From: CAYLJO01 sp964383905
Lineage (GTDB): Bacteria; Acidobacteriota; Blastocatellia; Pyrinomonadales; Pyrinomonadaceae
DNA: 5,616 nucleotides
NCBI GenBank assembly: GCA_964383905.1
Contig: CAYLJO010000319.1
Coordinates: forward strand, 1-5,616
Direction: 5' to 3'
Under the pieces are notes generated by a model that was not told where the DNA came from, ran no database searches, and saw only the letters and a program-made list of their open reading frames with translations. This document shows positions 5,265 to 5,616 of the stretch, piece by piece. How positions within the stretch are numbered: the stretch's first letter is position 1; each line of letters opens with the position of its first letter. A program made the position numbers and the translations under genes.

Positions 5265-5286
5265 GATTGTTGTTTGCCGCAAACTA

Positions 5287-5616
5287 CTAACTACCGGCAT
5301 CGAATGGTTGGTGCACAGGGCGGGCGATCGTGAGGACAAACACATCCTCGGCGCCGGCGGCTTTCAATGCACCCGCGCAGGATGAAACGGTTGCGCCCGT
5401 CGTGAAAAGGTCGTCCACGAGCAGGACGCGATGGCCTTCGACCAGTCGCGGGCGTTGGACTTGAAAAGCGCTTTCAACGCTTTCACGCCTCGCGCGGGCG
5501 TCCATTCCGGCGCGATGGCGCTCGGTATGAACGGTGCGCACCAGGCTCAGCTCATCCAGCGGCAGGCGTGTGAGCCGCGCGAGCGCACGCCCCAGCACAA
5601 CGGCTTGATTAAAGCC
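5287..5616 (-). CDS. comF: ComF-family phosphoribosyltransferase, 5' end cut by window
   Basis: The visible 109 codons are the C-terminal part of a ComF/GntX-type protein. The frame is open to the window edge, beginning GFNQAVVLGRALA, which corresponds to the RGFNQA motif of the family. RAGMDARARRESVESAF (36-52 of the visible part) follows, then the PRPP-binding loop VLLVDDLFTTGAT (64-76) and the closing strand VFVLTIAR. A GTG at 5598 within this frame is not the start, because clear family sequence lies upstream of it. The N-terminal zinc-finger part is outside the window. ComF proteins are needed for DNA uptake in competent bacteria, but many relatives in non-competent species have no known role. 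The PRTase motif is intact. The gene ends 60 bases before pip on the same strand. Confidence 0.92.
   Translation of the reverse strand, partial: GFNQAVVLGRALARLTRLPLDELSLVRTVHTERHRAGMDARARRESVESAFQVQRPRLVEGHRVLLVDDLFTTGATVSSCAGALKAAGAEDVFVLTIARPVHQPFDAGS

Noticed and set aside
5287..5598. GTG 5598 as the start of the ComF-like gene
   Set aside because: The frame stays open to the window edge and the codons upstream encode GFNQA, a conserved internal motif of the family, so the gene is cut by the window and does not start here.

Overview
This window looks like ordinary chromosomal DNA of a free-living, Gram-negative-type bacterium. It holds seven protein-coding genes in compact groups, with moderately high GC coding sequence, AT-richer intergenic stretches, and no tRNA, rRNA, insertion sequence, phage gene or CRISPR array that I can see. 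The protein style (the RarA, the short TatA with the FGGSKLP hinge, the HNH protein opening RVLVLNASFEP, and the methyltransferase opening with a DWGERFAELVDEH-type segment) reminds me of Acidobacteriota, perhaps class Blastocatellia. That placement is an impression from protein style, with no marker gene behind it.

Layout. Bases 1-170 contain no gene. A perfect 13-bp hairpin with a T-run (about 161-204) terminates a minus-strand gene for a 68-residue membrane protein of unknown function (223-429). A 207-base divergent gap then separates it from a plus-strand pair: rarA/mgsA (637-2037), a replication-recombination AAA+ ATPase, followed 13 bases later by a class I SAM-dependent methyltransferase (2051-2875). 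A 316-base gap (2876-3191) holds a terminator hairpin near its right edge. The rest of the window is on the minus strand. Read in transcription order from the right edge, it contains the 3' part of a comF-like phosphoribosyltransferase (5616-5287, cut by the window), a proline iminopeptidase (5226-4276), an HNH endonuclease (4121-3594) and a TatA/E-family protein (3539-3192). The terminator at about 3128-3174 ends the HNH-tatA unit.

How the parts relate. rarA and the methyltransferase are probably co-transcribed, but their functions are not obviously linked. HNH and tatA are 54 bases apart and probably share a good promoter (TTGACA-18-TAATAT) just before the HNH start. comF and pip are 60 bases apart and could be one unit, though pip also has a weak promoter-like element almost on its start codon.

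I see no clear novel system. The points most worth a second look are promoter-like elements lying 6-11 bases before three start codons, which hint at leaderless or near-leaderless transcripts, the unresolved rarA start, the 68-residue membrane protein with its leader hairpin, and a hydrophobic fragment in the 2876-3191 gap.
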